NCBI RefSeq assembly: GCF_030540775.2 | Contig: NZ_CP141266.1 | Location: 4,389,001-4,453,000, forward strand | From: Flavivirga abyssicola | Lineage (GTDB): Bacteria > Bacteroidota > Bacteroidia > Flavobacteriales > Flavobacteriaceae | DNA length: 64,000 nt | Direction of reading: 5' to 3' | Shown: in pieces, positions 27,784-35,740 of the stretch | Layout of the letters: each line of letters starts with the position of its first letter | How positions within the stretch are numbered: position 1 is the stretch's first letter | The notes under the pieces: generated by a model | Seen by the model: the letters and a program-made list of their open reading frames with translations, nothing else | Told to the model about the DNA's origin: nothing | Database searches by the model: none | Made by a program: the position numbers and the translations under genes

Positions 27784-27878
27784 ATACAGAATAGAAACTG
27801 CTTTTAGCGATTATATTAAGCAGAAAGCCCCTTCTGAAATATTTTCAACCTTGTAGCAAAGCAGTTTCTATTCTGTAT
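27784..27878. repeat. 95-bp element with perfect 21-bp inverted ends
   Basis: The left end ATACAGAATAGAAACTGCTT (plus one T) at 27784-27804 is the exact reverse complement of 27858-27878. The 53-base middle contains a smaller CAGAAAGCCCCTTCTG-type fold. It may be a small MITE or the template of a stable hairpin RNA; no target duplication is clear. Confidence 0.65.
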
Positions 27879-28064
27879 CTTAGTCTATCCCCATTATTTT
27901 TTAACTTGTTGATAAGTTTTTTTTCTCTGCTTGTAAAGCTTATAATTTAAATACGAATGAATTACCAATTTAGATTTTTTGTTTTGTAAGGTTTATCTCA
28001 ATTATGAGTTAACACAACAAAAAATGAAAGTGGGTGGCTGTTTTTCTTACTTTTTTTAATAAAT

Positions 28065-28106
28065 TTTTATATAGGAGCTTATTCTCTAAATAGCTCCTAT
28101 ATAAAA
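28065..28106. terminator. Strong hairpin, possibly a terminator
   Basis: TTTTATATAGGAGCT (28065-28079) pairs perfectly with 28092-28106 over 15 bp, with a 12-base loop. T-rich sequence lies on its left side. It may end transcription from the island genes on the minus strand, but the T-tract position is not ideal. Confidence 0.45.
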
Positions 28107-28117
28107 TGTATATATTA

Positions 28118-28405
28118 CCACAACTACCCCTCTCGACCCAAACTCCGGATACTGAATAACCTCCAGGACTTAGGTTCAACTTACTACCAACTAAAACTAC
28201 TTGGATAGGTAACGGTAAATTTTGTACGCGAAATAGTCACCTCTCTGTCTTCCAAAGGTAGTCGTAACACCTCTTAAGACACCTCGTTTAAATTCTGGCA
28301 ATTCGTCTAAAAACAACACCCCATTATGAGACAATGAGATTTCTCCTGGCTGTGGAAATGCGCCACCTCCTACAAGGTCTACATCTGTAATACTATATTA
28401 TTGAT
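28118..28405 (-). pseudogene. Broken partial duplicate of yifB/comM
   Basis: The first ~35 bases resemble the 3' end of the intact gene (30114-30150). The text then jumps to match its internal segment 30585-30830, for example the shared stretch AAAACAACACCCCATTATG. About 430 bases between these two parts are missing, and single-base indels break the frame (around 28270). It is a diverged remnant, not expressed as a protein, and it marks one side of the inserted island 28.4-30.1 kb. Confidence 0.8.
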
Positions 28406-28465
28406 GAGGGTAAAAAATAATCCAATGACTAAGTTGATTAAAACATTAGTTATTTAAAATCTATA

Positions 28466-28870
28466 TTATGCAACAACTGAAAAATAGGTAGGCTCTGAGA
28501 TCCCCATTCTAGGACTAGTAAGGTACTTTGAAACTGATTCCATAGAAAAGGCACTAGCAATAACTACAGACCCTTTAACCATATACACATTTCCCAATTT
28601 AAAAAAACCTAGTCTTGATTGTTCTATGCTACTTTTGGCCACTAAGTTAAACCTCCCAGTAAACCTTTTTAACTGTTCCCCAGTTCTTACAACTAGCACT
28701 TCGTTTGTTTCTAATTCTGTAATATACCAAGCAAAACCTAACACTATGCCACCACCAGTTTCATCTTTTATTTGATTAGAAAATCTGATATGCAATTCTA
28801 AACTTGGACTACGACCTAAATTAATTTCACTAAATTTTTTTGAATTTCCGTTTACACTTAAAATAGACAT
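28466..28870 (-). CDS. Unknown protein, island gene
   Basis: 134 residues, not recognised. There is no signal peptide or membrane segment. It is rich in beta-type alternation (GGGIVLGFAWYITELETNEVLVV), suggesting a small soluble beta-rich domain. It starts 4 bases after the stop of the preceding 108-residue gene, so the two form a tight pair, as seen for toxin/immunity or effector/chaperone pairs; that reading is only a suggestion from layout. It lies inside the island between the broken and intact yifB copies. Confidence 0.6.
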   Translation of the reverse strand: MSILSVNGNSKKFSEINLGRSPSLELHIRFSNQIKDETGGGIVLGFAWYITELETNEVLVVRTGEQLKRFTGRFNLVAKSSIEQSRLGFFKLGNVYMVKGSVVIASAFSMESVSKYLTSPRMGISEPTYFSVVA

Positions 28871-28874
28871 GGTA

Positions 28875-29201
28875 TTATAATTGATTTTTATTATATGATA
28901 TAAAAATGGGGGTTACACCTATTACTTGTTCATCTTTGAATTGTGACAAATAAGCGTTCACTTCTTTACAGGATTTTGAAGGCTTAAACACCTCTATAGA
29001 TGAAAGAAAATCTAAGTCATTTTCAGAAATAGAAATTTCTGATAGAGAAACAAATTTTTTATTTTTAAGACAATTTCTTTGATTGAGAATTTGTTTTGCT
29101 CTTTCATTTGAAATATAATATTCTATTTCATCTAGATTCTCAACACCATTTAAAAAAGTAAGAATCATATTTTCAAAGTATTTTGGTATTATCTTTTTCA
29201 T
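28875..29201 (-). CDS. Unknown small protein, first gene of an island pair
   Basis: 108 residues, not recognised. It is predicted mostly helical, with a basic N-terminus (MKKIIPKYFENMIL) and no cleavable signal. The gene after it begins 4 bases past the stop. Base composition (very AT-rich, many AAA/ATT codons) is like the rest of the island. No function can be assigned. Confidence 0.55.
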   Translation of the reverse strand: MKKIIPKYFENMILTFLNGVENLDEIEYYISNERAKQILNQRNCLKNKKFVSLSEISISENDLDFLSSIEVFKPSKSCKEVNAYLSQFKDEQVIGVTPIFISYNKNQL

Positions 29202-29301
29202 AAATTATATTGTTGTTTAAACTTTCGTTTTATAATCCTTGATTAAATTATTACATACAATAATTTTTATATTTATGTTTAATTTTATTGTGTTATGAAA
29301 C

Positions 29302-29337
29302 AAAAAACCCATATCTGAAAATTAATTTCAATATGGG
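29302..29337 (-). terminator. Terminator after the zinc-ribbon-like lipoprotein gene
   Basis: On the minus strand, CCCATATTGAAA pairs with TTTTCAGATATGGG (one bulge) and is followed by TTTTTTG. It lies about 45 bases beyond the stop at 29383. Confidence 0.8.
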
Positions 29338-29382
29338 CTATTAAAAGATTGTTAGGAAGATTATAAATATAGTGTTTTTATT

Positions 29383-29877
29383 TTAAAAACCAATACGTTT
29401 TATTTGTCTTTCCGTATGTACTGCTCCACACCCTCTACTACATATAAAAGATTGAAGAGGTTCTTTAGTTAGTTGCCATAAGCCAGTACTCACCTCTGTA
29501 TAACCTCTACCAACAAATCTTTTACCACATATATTACAAGTATGTCTTGTTGAAGTTTCTTTATAAATAGATTTACCATTATTTACATATTTAGTAATTT
29601 TTTCATCTATAAAAGCTAGAGCATCAGAATTAAATTGGCCTCCATAACCTTTAGACTCTAACATTTCTTTATATCTTAAAGTATTTTTTCTTAACATATC
29701 TAAGTCAACCTGAATTCTAGTGGATTTTCTATAATCTTCAGATTTCTCTTCTTTACGTATAAACTCTTCCATTCCTATATTAACCCATTCACGCTCATGT
29801 TGAAGTTCAGGTGGCAAAGATTTTTTGCAGCTAACAGATAAATTTATAAGTAATAGTATTAATAATGCTTTTTTCAT
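29383..29877 (-). CDS. Small lipoprotein with C-terminal CxxC/CxxxC zinc-ribbon-like end
   Basis: 164 residues. The signal peptide ends in the lipobox SVSC (Cys17). The middle (~25-105) is charged and helical. The C-terminus holds HTCNICGKRF and FICSRGCGAVH, two cysteine pairs spaced like a zinc ribbon or knuckle, which is rare in an exported lipoprotein of this size. Function unknown. It is followed by a good terminator and preceded by the tail of a lost gene (29888-29974), so it may be the survivor of a longer operon. Confidence 0.7.
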   Translation of the reverse strand: MKKALLILLLINLSVSCKKSLPPELQHEREWVNIGMEEFIRKEEKSEDYRKSTRIQVDLDMLRKNTLRYKEMLESKGYGGQFNSDALAFIDEKITKYVNNGKSIYKETSTRHTCNICGKRFVGRGYTEVSTGLWQLTKEPLQSFICSRGCGAVHTERQIKRIGF

Positions 29878-29887
29878 TTTAAATATT

Positions 29888-29974
29888 TTAGTTTTCTTTA
29901 ACTTCTATTATATAAGGATCACTTTCCGTTTCACCATCTTCTGGAAAATACACTCCGCTGTCCCCTAGTACAGG
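29888..29974 (-). pseudogene. Tail remnant of a lost gene
   Basis: A 28-codon frame without a start, reading VLGDSGVYFPEDGETESDPY in its middle and ending in a stop 10 bases before the lipoprotein gene. The composition is that of real coding sequence, with the 5' part replaced by unrelated bases. It supports the view that this stretch is a mosaic of deletions. Confidence 0.35.
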
Positions 29975-30111
29975 CTACCGCTAGTTTTAAAAACTAGTGA
30001 CGTTTATGAGTAAGCTCCCTATTTCACCCTAAAAAATTTCACATTAATCATAAAATAAATAACAGACTCCTGCCTTACTGAAACAAGTTCAGCACATGTC
30101 GCAGGAATTCA

Positions 30112-31647
30112 TTATCCCAACCATCCCTCACGATCCAAACTTCTATACTGAATGGCTTCACTAATATGTGAACCATTTACTACCTCAACACCTTCCAAAT
30201 CAGCAATAGTCCTGCTTACTTTTAAAATTCTATCATAGGCACGAGCAGAGAGGTTTAAACGCTCCATGGCCGTTTTCAAAAGTTGTTTGGAAGCTTCATC
30301 CAGCAAACAATATTTCCTGATTTGTTTCGTATTCATTTGTGCATTGTAATGTACAACATCAGATTCCTTAAAACGAATCGTTTGAATTTCTCTGGCTTTT
30401 GTGACGCGTTTTCTAATGTCTATTGAGGTTTCTCCTTTCCTGTCATCAGACAGCTTTTCAAAAGGTACAGGAGTCACTTCTATATGAATATCGATTCTAT
30501 CCAATAACGGCCCAGAAATTTTGCTCAAATACCGTTGCATTTCTGCTGGACTAGACGTTACGGGTGCATTGGGATCATTAAAATAGCCTCCCGGACTTGG
30601 ATTCATACTCGCTACCAACATAAAACTACTTGGATAGGTAACGGTAAATTTTGCGCGCGAAATAGTTACTTCCCTATCTTCCAAAGGTTGTCGTAACACT
30701 TCTAAGACGCCTCGTTTAAATTCTGGTAATTCGTCTAAAAACAACACCCCATTATGAGACAATGAGATTTCTCCTGGTTGTGGAAATGCGCCACCTCCGA
30801 CTAAAGCAACATCGCTAATGGTGTGATGTGGGCTCCTAAATGGTCGTTGTGCCATCAATCCAGAATCTTTTATCCTACCAACAACAGAGTGAATTTTAGT
30901 CGTTTCTAAAGCTTCATACAAAGTCATAGGTGGCAAAATACTTGGCAAACGCTTTGCTAACATTGTTTTCCCTGCTCCTGGCGGACCAATTAAAATAATA
31001 TTATGACCTCCTGCTGCTGCAATTTCCATACACCTTTTAATACCTTCTTGACCTTTGACATCGGAAAAATCGAATTCCGGAAACTCTAAACTTTTGTAGA
31101 ATTCTTCACGGGTATTGATAATGGTTTGCTCAAGCGAATCGCCTTTATCAAAATAATTAATGACTTGTTTAATATTGTCAATACCATAAACTTCTAGTCC
31201 ATCAACTATAGCCGCTTCTCTGGAATTTTGTTTTGGTAGAATAAACCCTTTGTAACCTTCTTCTCTTGCTTTTACGGCAATAGGTAAAGCTCCCTTTATA
31301 GGCTGTAAACTTCCATCAAGGGAAAGCTCCCCCATGATCAGATAATTTTCTAAATCTTCAGCTTGAATTTGCTTGGATGCTGCCAGAATACCGATGGCTA
31401 AAGTGAGATCGTATGCACTTCCCTCCTTTCTTAAATCGGCAGGTGCCATATTAATGGTTATCTTTTTTCCAGGTATTTTATATCCATTATTTTGAAGTGC
31501 TGCTGCAATTCGATAATTGCTTTCCTTAATAGCATTGTCTGGCAATCCAACTAAATGATATCCAATACCAGAATCTACATTAACTTCAACTGTAATTGTT
31601 GTGGCTTCTACTCCAAAAACAGCGCTTCCAAAAACTTTCTTTAGCAT
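30112..31647 (-). CDS. comM: YifB/ComM family Mg-chelatase-like AAA+ ATPase
   Basis: 511 residues from the ATG at 31647, giving [22 protein letters not shown], the family start; the longer frame from 31743 adds 32 unlikely residues. Domains are an N-terminal ChlI/Lon-S16-like domain (~1-190), AAA+ with Walker [17 protein letters not shown] and Walker [10 protein letters not shown], and a C-terminal Mg-chelatase end ([18 protein letters not shown]). ComM is a hexameric helicase that promotes branch migration during natural transformation. A broken copy of part of this gene lies 1.7 kb downstream (28118-28405), with orphan genes between, so the 3' side of comM has been a site of rearrangement. 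Confidence 0.94.
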   Translation of the reverse strand: MLKKVFGSAVFGVEATTITVEVNVDSGIGYHLVGLPDNAIKESNYRIAAALQNNGYKIPGKKITINMAPADLRKEGSAYDLTLAIGILAASKQIQAEDLENYLIMGELSLDGSLQPIKGALPIAVKAREEGYKGFILPKQNSREAAIVDGLEVYGIDNIKQVINYFDKGDSLEQTIINTREEFYKSLEFPEFDFSDVKGQEGIKRCMEIAAAGGHNIILIGPPGAGKTMLAKRLPSILPPMTLYEALETTKIHSVVGRIKDSGLMAQRPFRSPHHTISDVALVGGGAFPQPGEISLSHNGVLFLDELPEFKRGVLEVLRQPLEDREVTISRAKFTVTYPSSFMLVASMNPSPGGYFNDPNAPVTSSPAEMQRYLSKISGPLLDRIDIHIEVTPVPFEKLSDDRKGETSIDIRKRVTKAREIQTIRFKESDVVHYNAQMNTKQIRKYCLLDEASKQLLKTAMERLNLSARAYDRILKVSRTIADLEGVEVVNGSHISEAIQYRSLDREGWLG

Positions 31648-32051
31648 ATTGATTATTTTTTTCAAATGTAAGAAAATAAAACACACTCGAAATGCTCTTA
31701 TTTTATATTCTAAAAAGGAACGTATAAAACACCACCACATCAAGTGTGATGGTATAAACTATTTGCTTACTATCTGTTCTTTAAATACTTTTTTTCGCAG
31801 ACTTTAAATTGGAAGTAATGACTAACTGAGGTTCGGTTAAACTATTTTCTTTTAAAGCAGATGCATAGCTTAGATGATTCTTTTTGAATCATAAACAAAA
31901 ACCCTGAAAATATTTCAGGGTTTTATTAAATACTTGACATAATAGATCTACAACCATTCCTTAATAGAATATATACCAAGTATTTTGTTTCTTTCGTAAA
32001 CCTTACCTTTAGTACCAGAGAGGCAACTTTGATTTTCACCGCATTAGTGAA
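31648..32051. other. Spacer upstream of comM, with a terminator
   Basis: 404 bases without a gene I can support. It holds a clean hairpin (31897-31924) that ends the 241-residue gene on the right, and a small GATTC-TTTTT-GAATC palindrome (31876-31890). A 35-codon frame around 31790-31890 on the minus strand has no start and was not called. Confidence 0.5.
31897..31924 (-). terminator. Hairpin terminator of the 241-residue gene
   Basis: AAAACCCTGAAA pairs with TTTCAGGGTTTT around a short AT loop. The minus-strand side runs into T, about 130 bases beyond the stop at 32052. Confidence 0.8.
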
Positions 32052-32777
32052 TCAGGTAATCATATCGGTTAGCGATATTAATCTACGCATAGAAACCGTG
32101 TTACGTATTCTATTTAAAAAATTCTTAAAAAATATTGATACGTTTAATCCCCTTTTAAATAAACCATAGCTTTTATCTTTATCAAATTGCAAATTATTGT
32201 TAGTAGGTAAGTAGTAAAAAAATCCTGATCTGAGGTCTTTAATAGTGGATATCTCCATTTTTGTATTCGCATTTTCATATGGGTTTTCAATATCATCATC
32301 TGTATATAAATCGTCGCAAAGCAAAATAGGTGCATTATCAAGTATTTGTATAGCTGTATCATTAGCTTCGATAGCTAACGACATTTTAGTTTCTAAAGGC
32401 ATTGGTATAACGATTGGTTCTATAATAGATGGATTAAGTTTTGTGAAATTTTCAACAAACCTTTTTGTTTCAGATGTAGATTTATAATCCTGCTCATATC
32501 TTATTTCCATGTCATTATTATCAATAGTAAAAATAAATGTAGATTTCACAATACTACTATTAAAAATAGTCCAATACATATTTGCAGTATAACATTCTGG
32601 AATCAGAACATGAGTTCCTTTATCGTAATATTTTCGATTGTATTTATCAAATATCTGAACATGTTTTCCATTGTTAGATATAATAACTTTAGTTGCATTT
32701 TTTGTGTCTTTGTTATTATTAACCCATATACCATCAATAGTACTTTTAATAGTTAACATACAATCAACATCTTCCAT
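32052..32777 (-). CDS. Unknown 241-residue protein
   Basis: Not recognised. There is no signal peptide. Residues ~10-100 alternate like a small beta-barrel (TIDGIWVNNN, GKHVQIFDKYNRKYY, FIFTIDNNDMEIRYE), similar in style to lipocalin-like domains. The C-terminus is basic (FLNRIRNTVSMRRL). It has its own good promoter (32857-32887) and terminator, so it is an independent transcription unit facing away from the signalling operon on the right. No function can be assigned. Confidence 0.6.
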   Translation of the reverse strand: MEDVDCMLTIKSTIDGIWVNNNKDTKNATKVIISNNGKHVQIFDKYNRKYYDKGTHVLIPECYTANMYWTIFNSSIVKSTFIFTIDNNDMEIRYEQDYKSTSETKRFVENFTKLNPSIIEPIVIPMPLETKMSLAIEANDTAIQILDNAPILLCDDLYTDDDIENPYENANTKMEISTIKDLRSGFFYYLPTNNNLQFDKDKSYGLFKRGLNVSIFFKNFLNRIRNTVSMRRLISLTDMIT

Positions 32778-32856
32778 CTTAAATAGTTTTTTAACGTGGT
32801 TTGACTTAGATTTCTCAATATTATTTTAACTAGGTTTTAGTTTTGAATATTTGATT

Positions 32857-32887
32857 CAAAGATATTTTTATAGTCATTCTAATTCAA
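32857..32887 (-). promoter_or_regulatory. Bacteroidota-type promoter of the 241-residue gene
   Basis: On the minus strand TTG (32885-32887), a 20-base spacer, then TATCTTTG (32857-32864). Both the -33 and -7 elements and their spacing fit the flavobacterial sigma-A consensus. It lies 80 bases before the ATG. Confidence 0.65.
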
Positions 32888-33097
32888 GAGTGAAAGTCCT
32901 GAAAAACAATAAGGGGATCATTCCAAAATATATTAAGTGTTTTATTTAATTTAATGGGTGTTTTTCCCCTTTTTTGACACATGAAACCCCTTAAAACAGC
33001 CTTTTGAACATACACAAAATACTGTTTTTCAAATAGTTAACTAATTTATTTTTAAGTATAGAATTCTACAGAACATAAAAATTCAAATATTAATATG

Positions 33098-33105
33098 TAT
33101 TTTTG
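33098..33105 (+). promoter_or_regulatory. -7 box of the signalling operon
   Basis: TATTTTTG matches TAnnTTTG, 26 bases before the ATG at 33132. Confidence 0.45.
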
Positions 33106-33131
33106 GAATAAACCATTTAATAAAAACTAAA

Positions 33132-33638
33132 ATGAATACAAAATCAATTCAAAAATTAGCTCTTTTTTTAACAATCATGGTATTATCTTTTCAATCATGT
33201 GAAGAAAAATCTAAGCCGCAAAAAATTAAACCTCCAAAACAAATTATAGATTACGAGTATGCTCAAGAACTAGAGGAAGAATATGAAAATACTCGAGGTG
33301 CTATTATTAATAAGTACCTTGGAATAGAAGATACTCGCGAATTCTGGTTTGATCTGGAAGAATTAAAAAAATACATTGCATATGTAGAACAAGAAGCAGA
33401 CTCATTGGGTTACACAAGATTAGGTATCCGTATTTATAATGGAGCCTACCCAAAAGAAAAGAGATTTCATGACCCAGGTTACTCAACTGTCTTTTTAGTT
33501 CCTACAGGTAATAAAATTAAATCTAATAAAGCTAGTTTTTCTCCTATAAGTTCAACTTTTGTTATAAATGATAATATTCATGAAATTCCAGCATATAATT
33601 ATGGACATGCAGGAAAACCTCCAAAACATGTAAACTAA
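33132..33638 (+). CDS. Small lipoprotein, first gene of a signalling operon
   Basis: 168 residues. The signal peptide ends FQSC, giving acylated Cys23, followed by a Lys/Pro-rich linker. The globular part (~45-168) has a helix with many Glu/Tyr and a C-terminal stretch with His and Tyr (IPAYNYGHAGKPPKH). No family was recognised. It is followed after 13 bases by a multi-TM protein and then by an overlapping kinase and regulator, so it may be the periplasm-facing sensor or cargo of that pathway (inference from layout). Confidence 0.7.
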   Translation: MNTKSIQKLALFLTIMVLSFQSCEEKSKPQKIKPPKQIIDYEYAQELEEEYENTRGAIINKYLGIEDTREFWFDLEELKKYIAYVEQEADSLGYTRLGIRIYNGAYPKEKRFHDPGYSTVFLVPTGNKIKSNKASFSPISSTFVINDNIHEIPAYNYGHAGKPPKHVN

Positions 33639-33651
33639 AGTAGGCATGTAA

Positions 33652-34299
33652 ATGAGTGATTTATACCCATATATTTTGTCGTATTCTGTTAGCGCACTTG
33701 AATTTGCTGCTGCCATTATTGCTTCAATTCATTATAAGAAATATGTAAATTCATCTGAAGCTTATTTTTTACACTTTTTATGGGTAACTTTTTTTGTAGA
33801 TACCATATTAGGGCCTTTAGCAGGTTTATTAAAACTTGATAACACATGGCTCTATTATGGATATACAGGAATAAGTTTTTTATTTTACTACTGGTGGTAC
33901 TATTCTATTTTAACAGAAAAATTATATAAGAAAATCATAATAGTAATAAGCACTATATTCCTAATTTTGTACGTTTTAAATGGTATAAATGTAGAACTTC
34001 ATAAATATAGTTTTATAATTGGTGCCACTTTTGTATTGATCTTTGCAGGGTTTCACTTGCATCAATTATTTAACTCAGATTACACCTTAATAATAAAACA
34101 TAAATTAAGCTTCTGGATAACTATAGCGTTAGTATTGTTTAACATAGGTATCATACCATTTATATTATTGTCCAAATATTTTAATGTTTGGGCTTTTAAT
34201 TCTGTATTTGGCATTATTTTACTTTTTCTAAACATGGTATTATACGGTTGTTACATAATAGGTTTTATATGGACGAAAAAGAAATACAATCATTTTTAA
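33652..34299 (+). CDS. Multi-pass membrane protein, possible sensor of the kinase
   Basis: 215 residues with about seven membrane segments and almost no soluble loops, resembling 7TM sensor modules. A WWYYS aromatic cluster sits in the third or fourth segment (~80-85). It overlaps the histidine kinase gene by 31 bases. Because that kinase has only one membrane helix and no sensor domain of its own, this protein may supply ligand sensing in trans; that is inference. It could also be an unrelated small transporter. Confidence 0.7.
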   Translation: MSDLYPYILSYSVSALEFAAAIIASIHYKKYVNSSEAYFLHFLWVTFFVDTILGPLAGLLKLDNTWLYYGYTGISFLFYYWWYYSILTEKLYKKIIIVISTIFLILYVLNGINVELHKYSFIIGATFVLIFAGFHLHQLFNSDYTLIIKHKLSFWITIALVLFNIGIIPFILLSKYFNVWAFNSVFGIILLFLNMVLYGCYIIGFIWTKKKYNHF

Positions 34300-35045
34300 T
34301 TATCTCATCTGTTATATTATTTCTTTTAATAATTACAATGATTTCCCTCTTTGTTCTTTTTCAAAAAAGAAAAAATGCATTACTCTTAAAAAATGAGTTT
34401 GCCAAAAAACATTTTGAACAGGAAATATCTAAGGCTCAAATTGAAATTAGGGAAGAAACATTTAGAAATATTAGTTGGGAATTACATGACAACATTGGTC
34501 AGTTATTAACTTTAGCTAAAATACAGTTGCAAAACGATTCCTCTATTAATGAGGTAAAAGGGACGCTAGATAAATGTATTAAAGAGTTAAGAGTTTTATC
34601 CAAAATAATTAACCCAGAAGCTCTAAAAAACATGTCTTTAGAACAAGCGATATCTGATGAAATTGACAGGTTTAATAGACTTAATTTTATAAAATCTCAA
34701 CTCACTATAAAAGGAGAACAAATAAAAATAGATAGTAAAATTGAAATTGTATTCTTTAGAATTTTACAAGAATTTTTTTCAAATACTATAAAGCACGCCA
34801 AAGCTACTCATTTAGATATTTTATTAGACTATCAAACAGACATGCTAACTATTACGGCAAAAGATAATGGTTTAGGGTTTGATTTAAACAAACAAAAACA
34901 TTCTGGAATAGGACTAACTAACATAAAAAATAGAGCTAAATTAGTAAATGCAAATGCCACATTTATATCGGAACCCAATAAAGGAACAGAATTAACGATT
35001 ACATACCACCTTAATAATGAAAACTCATACCATAGTAATAGTTGA
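34269..35045 (+). CDS. Sensor histidine kinase, HisKA_3 (NarX/LiaS/DesK-like)
   Basis: 258 residues from the ATG at 34269 (MDEKEIQSFL); the ATG at 34248 is also in frame. One membrane helix (~8-31) leads to a short coiled coil, then the HisKA_3 dimerisation box with phosphoacceptor His73 in ISWELHDNIGQLL. The HATPase_c domain follows: N-box FFSNTIKHAKATH, G1 DNGLGFD, G2 GIGLTNIKNRAKL. No sensor domain is present. Its partner is the NarL-type regulator whose gene overlaps its end by 29 bases. Translational coupling throughout suggests fixed stoichiometry. Confidence 0.92.
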   Translation: MDEKEIQSFLIISSVILFLLIITMISLFVLFQKRKNALLLKNEFAKKHFEQEISKAQIEIREETFRNISWELHDNIGQLLTLAKIQLQNDSSINEVKGTLDKCIKELRVLSKIINPEALKNMSLEQAISDEIDRFNRLNFIKSQLTIKGEQIKIDSKIEIVFFRILQEFFSNTIKHAKATHLDILLDYQTDMLTITAKDNGLGFDLNKQKHSGIGLTNIKNRAKLVNANATFISEPNKGTELTITYHLNNENSYHSNS

Positions 35046-35658
35046 AGATCATATTCTATTGTCTCAGGCCATAGCGAGTCTGGTAGATTCTTTTAAAGAC
35101 TTTAGCGTGCTATACACCTGTAAAAATGGCAAAGAACTCCTTACAAAACTTAAAACACCTAAAAACATTCCAGATATTATACTTATGGATGTTAATATGC
35201 CCATATTAAATGGTATAGAGACTACAGAGATTATAAAAAATGAATATCCAGAAATTAAAGTTATAGCACTTTCTGTTGAAGAAAACGATGTCACTATAAT
35301 AAAAATGTTAAAAGCTGGTGCAAAGGGGTATTTATTAAAAGATGTTGAAAAAGATGTTTTAGAATTAGCTCTAATAGAAACCATAAAAAATGGGTATTAC
35401 CATACAAAAGATGTATCTAACATTTTAATAAACTCTTTAAATGATGACGATTCGGGTAAAGTTCAATTAAAAGATAGAGAAATAGAATTTATAATACACA
35501 CCTGCTCTGAAATGACTTATAAAGAAATAGCCGAAAAAATGTTTTTAAGCCCAAAGACAATAGATGGTTATAGAGATAATCTGTTTCAAAAATTGAATGT
35601 TAAAAATAGAATAGGTCTAGTTTTATATGCTATTAAAAATGGGATTTATAAATTGTAA
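35017..35658 (+). CDS. NarL/FixJ-family response regulator
   Basis: 213 residues. Receiver domain ~1-120: acidic pair Glu10-Asp11, phosphoacceptor Asp58 in ILMDVNMP, Ser/Thr switch in IALSVEE and Lys in GYLLKD. C-terminal LuxR-type helix-turn-helix ~145-205: LKDREIEFI, MTYKEIAEKMFLSPKTIDGYRDNLFQKL (written here in two parts: MTYKEIAEKMFL and SPKTIDGYRDNLFQKL). It is paired with the overlapping kinase. Target genes are unknown; it is not next to the nitrate genes, so similarity to NarL should not be read as nitrate control. Confidence 0.94.
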   Translation: MKTHTIVIVEDHILLSQAIASLVDSFKDFSVLYTCKNGKELLTKLKTPKNIPDIILMDVNMPILNGIETTEIIKNEYPEIKVIALSVEENDVTIIKMLKAGAKGYLLKDVEKDVLELALIETIKNGYYHTKDVSNILINSLNDDDSGKVQLKDREIEFIIHTCSEMTYKEIAEKMFLSPKTIDGYRDNLFQKLNVKNRIGLVLYAIKNGIYKL

Positions 35659-35740
35659 TATCTTATAAAACATTAAATTTATCACATTCTGTAACTTTTA
35701 AAGTTGGTGATATTTATTATTACTATTAAGACACAGACAG

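Larger units (their letters stand above)
27698..28465. other. 768-base gap with palindromic elements and a yifB remnant
   Basis: There is no intact gene. It holds a 95-base palindromic element (27784-27878), a strong 15-bp hairpin (28065-28106) and a broken copy of part of yifB (28118-28405). The rest is AT-rich sequence with long T runs, poor in open frames. Confidence 0.7.
32778..33131. other. Divergent spacer with two promoters
   Basis: 354 bases between the unknown 241-residue gene and the lipoprotein gene. It contains the minus promoter at 32857-32887 and a plus -7 box at 33098-33105. The remainder is AT-rich, without repeats or palindromes I would call. Confidence 0.5.

Noticed and set aside
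28118-31647. Interpreting the comM remnant as the scar of an AbaR/Tn6022-type island
   Set aside because: No transposition genes, no clean target duplication and no resistance cargo are present; the jump between 3' end and internal segment does not look like a simple insertion scar.
31790-31890. A 35-codon minus-strand frame with coding-like composition
   Set aside because: It has no start codon, a stop at both ends and no recognisable similarity; likely chance.
35017-35658. Reading the NarL-type regulator as the nitrate regulator, with TACTTAT in the nrtA and globin palindromes as NarL heptamers
   Set aside because: TACTTAT does fit TACYYMT, but the half-sites point outward with a 4-base gap, unlike the known inward 7-2-7 layout. 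The regulator gene also sits in an unrelated operon.
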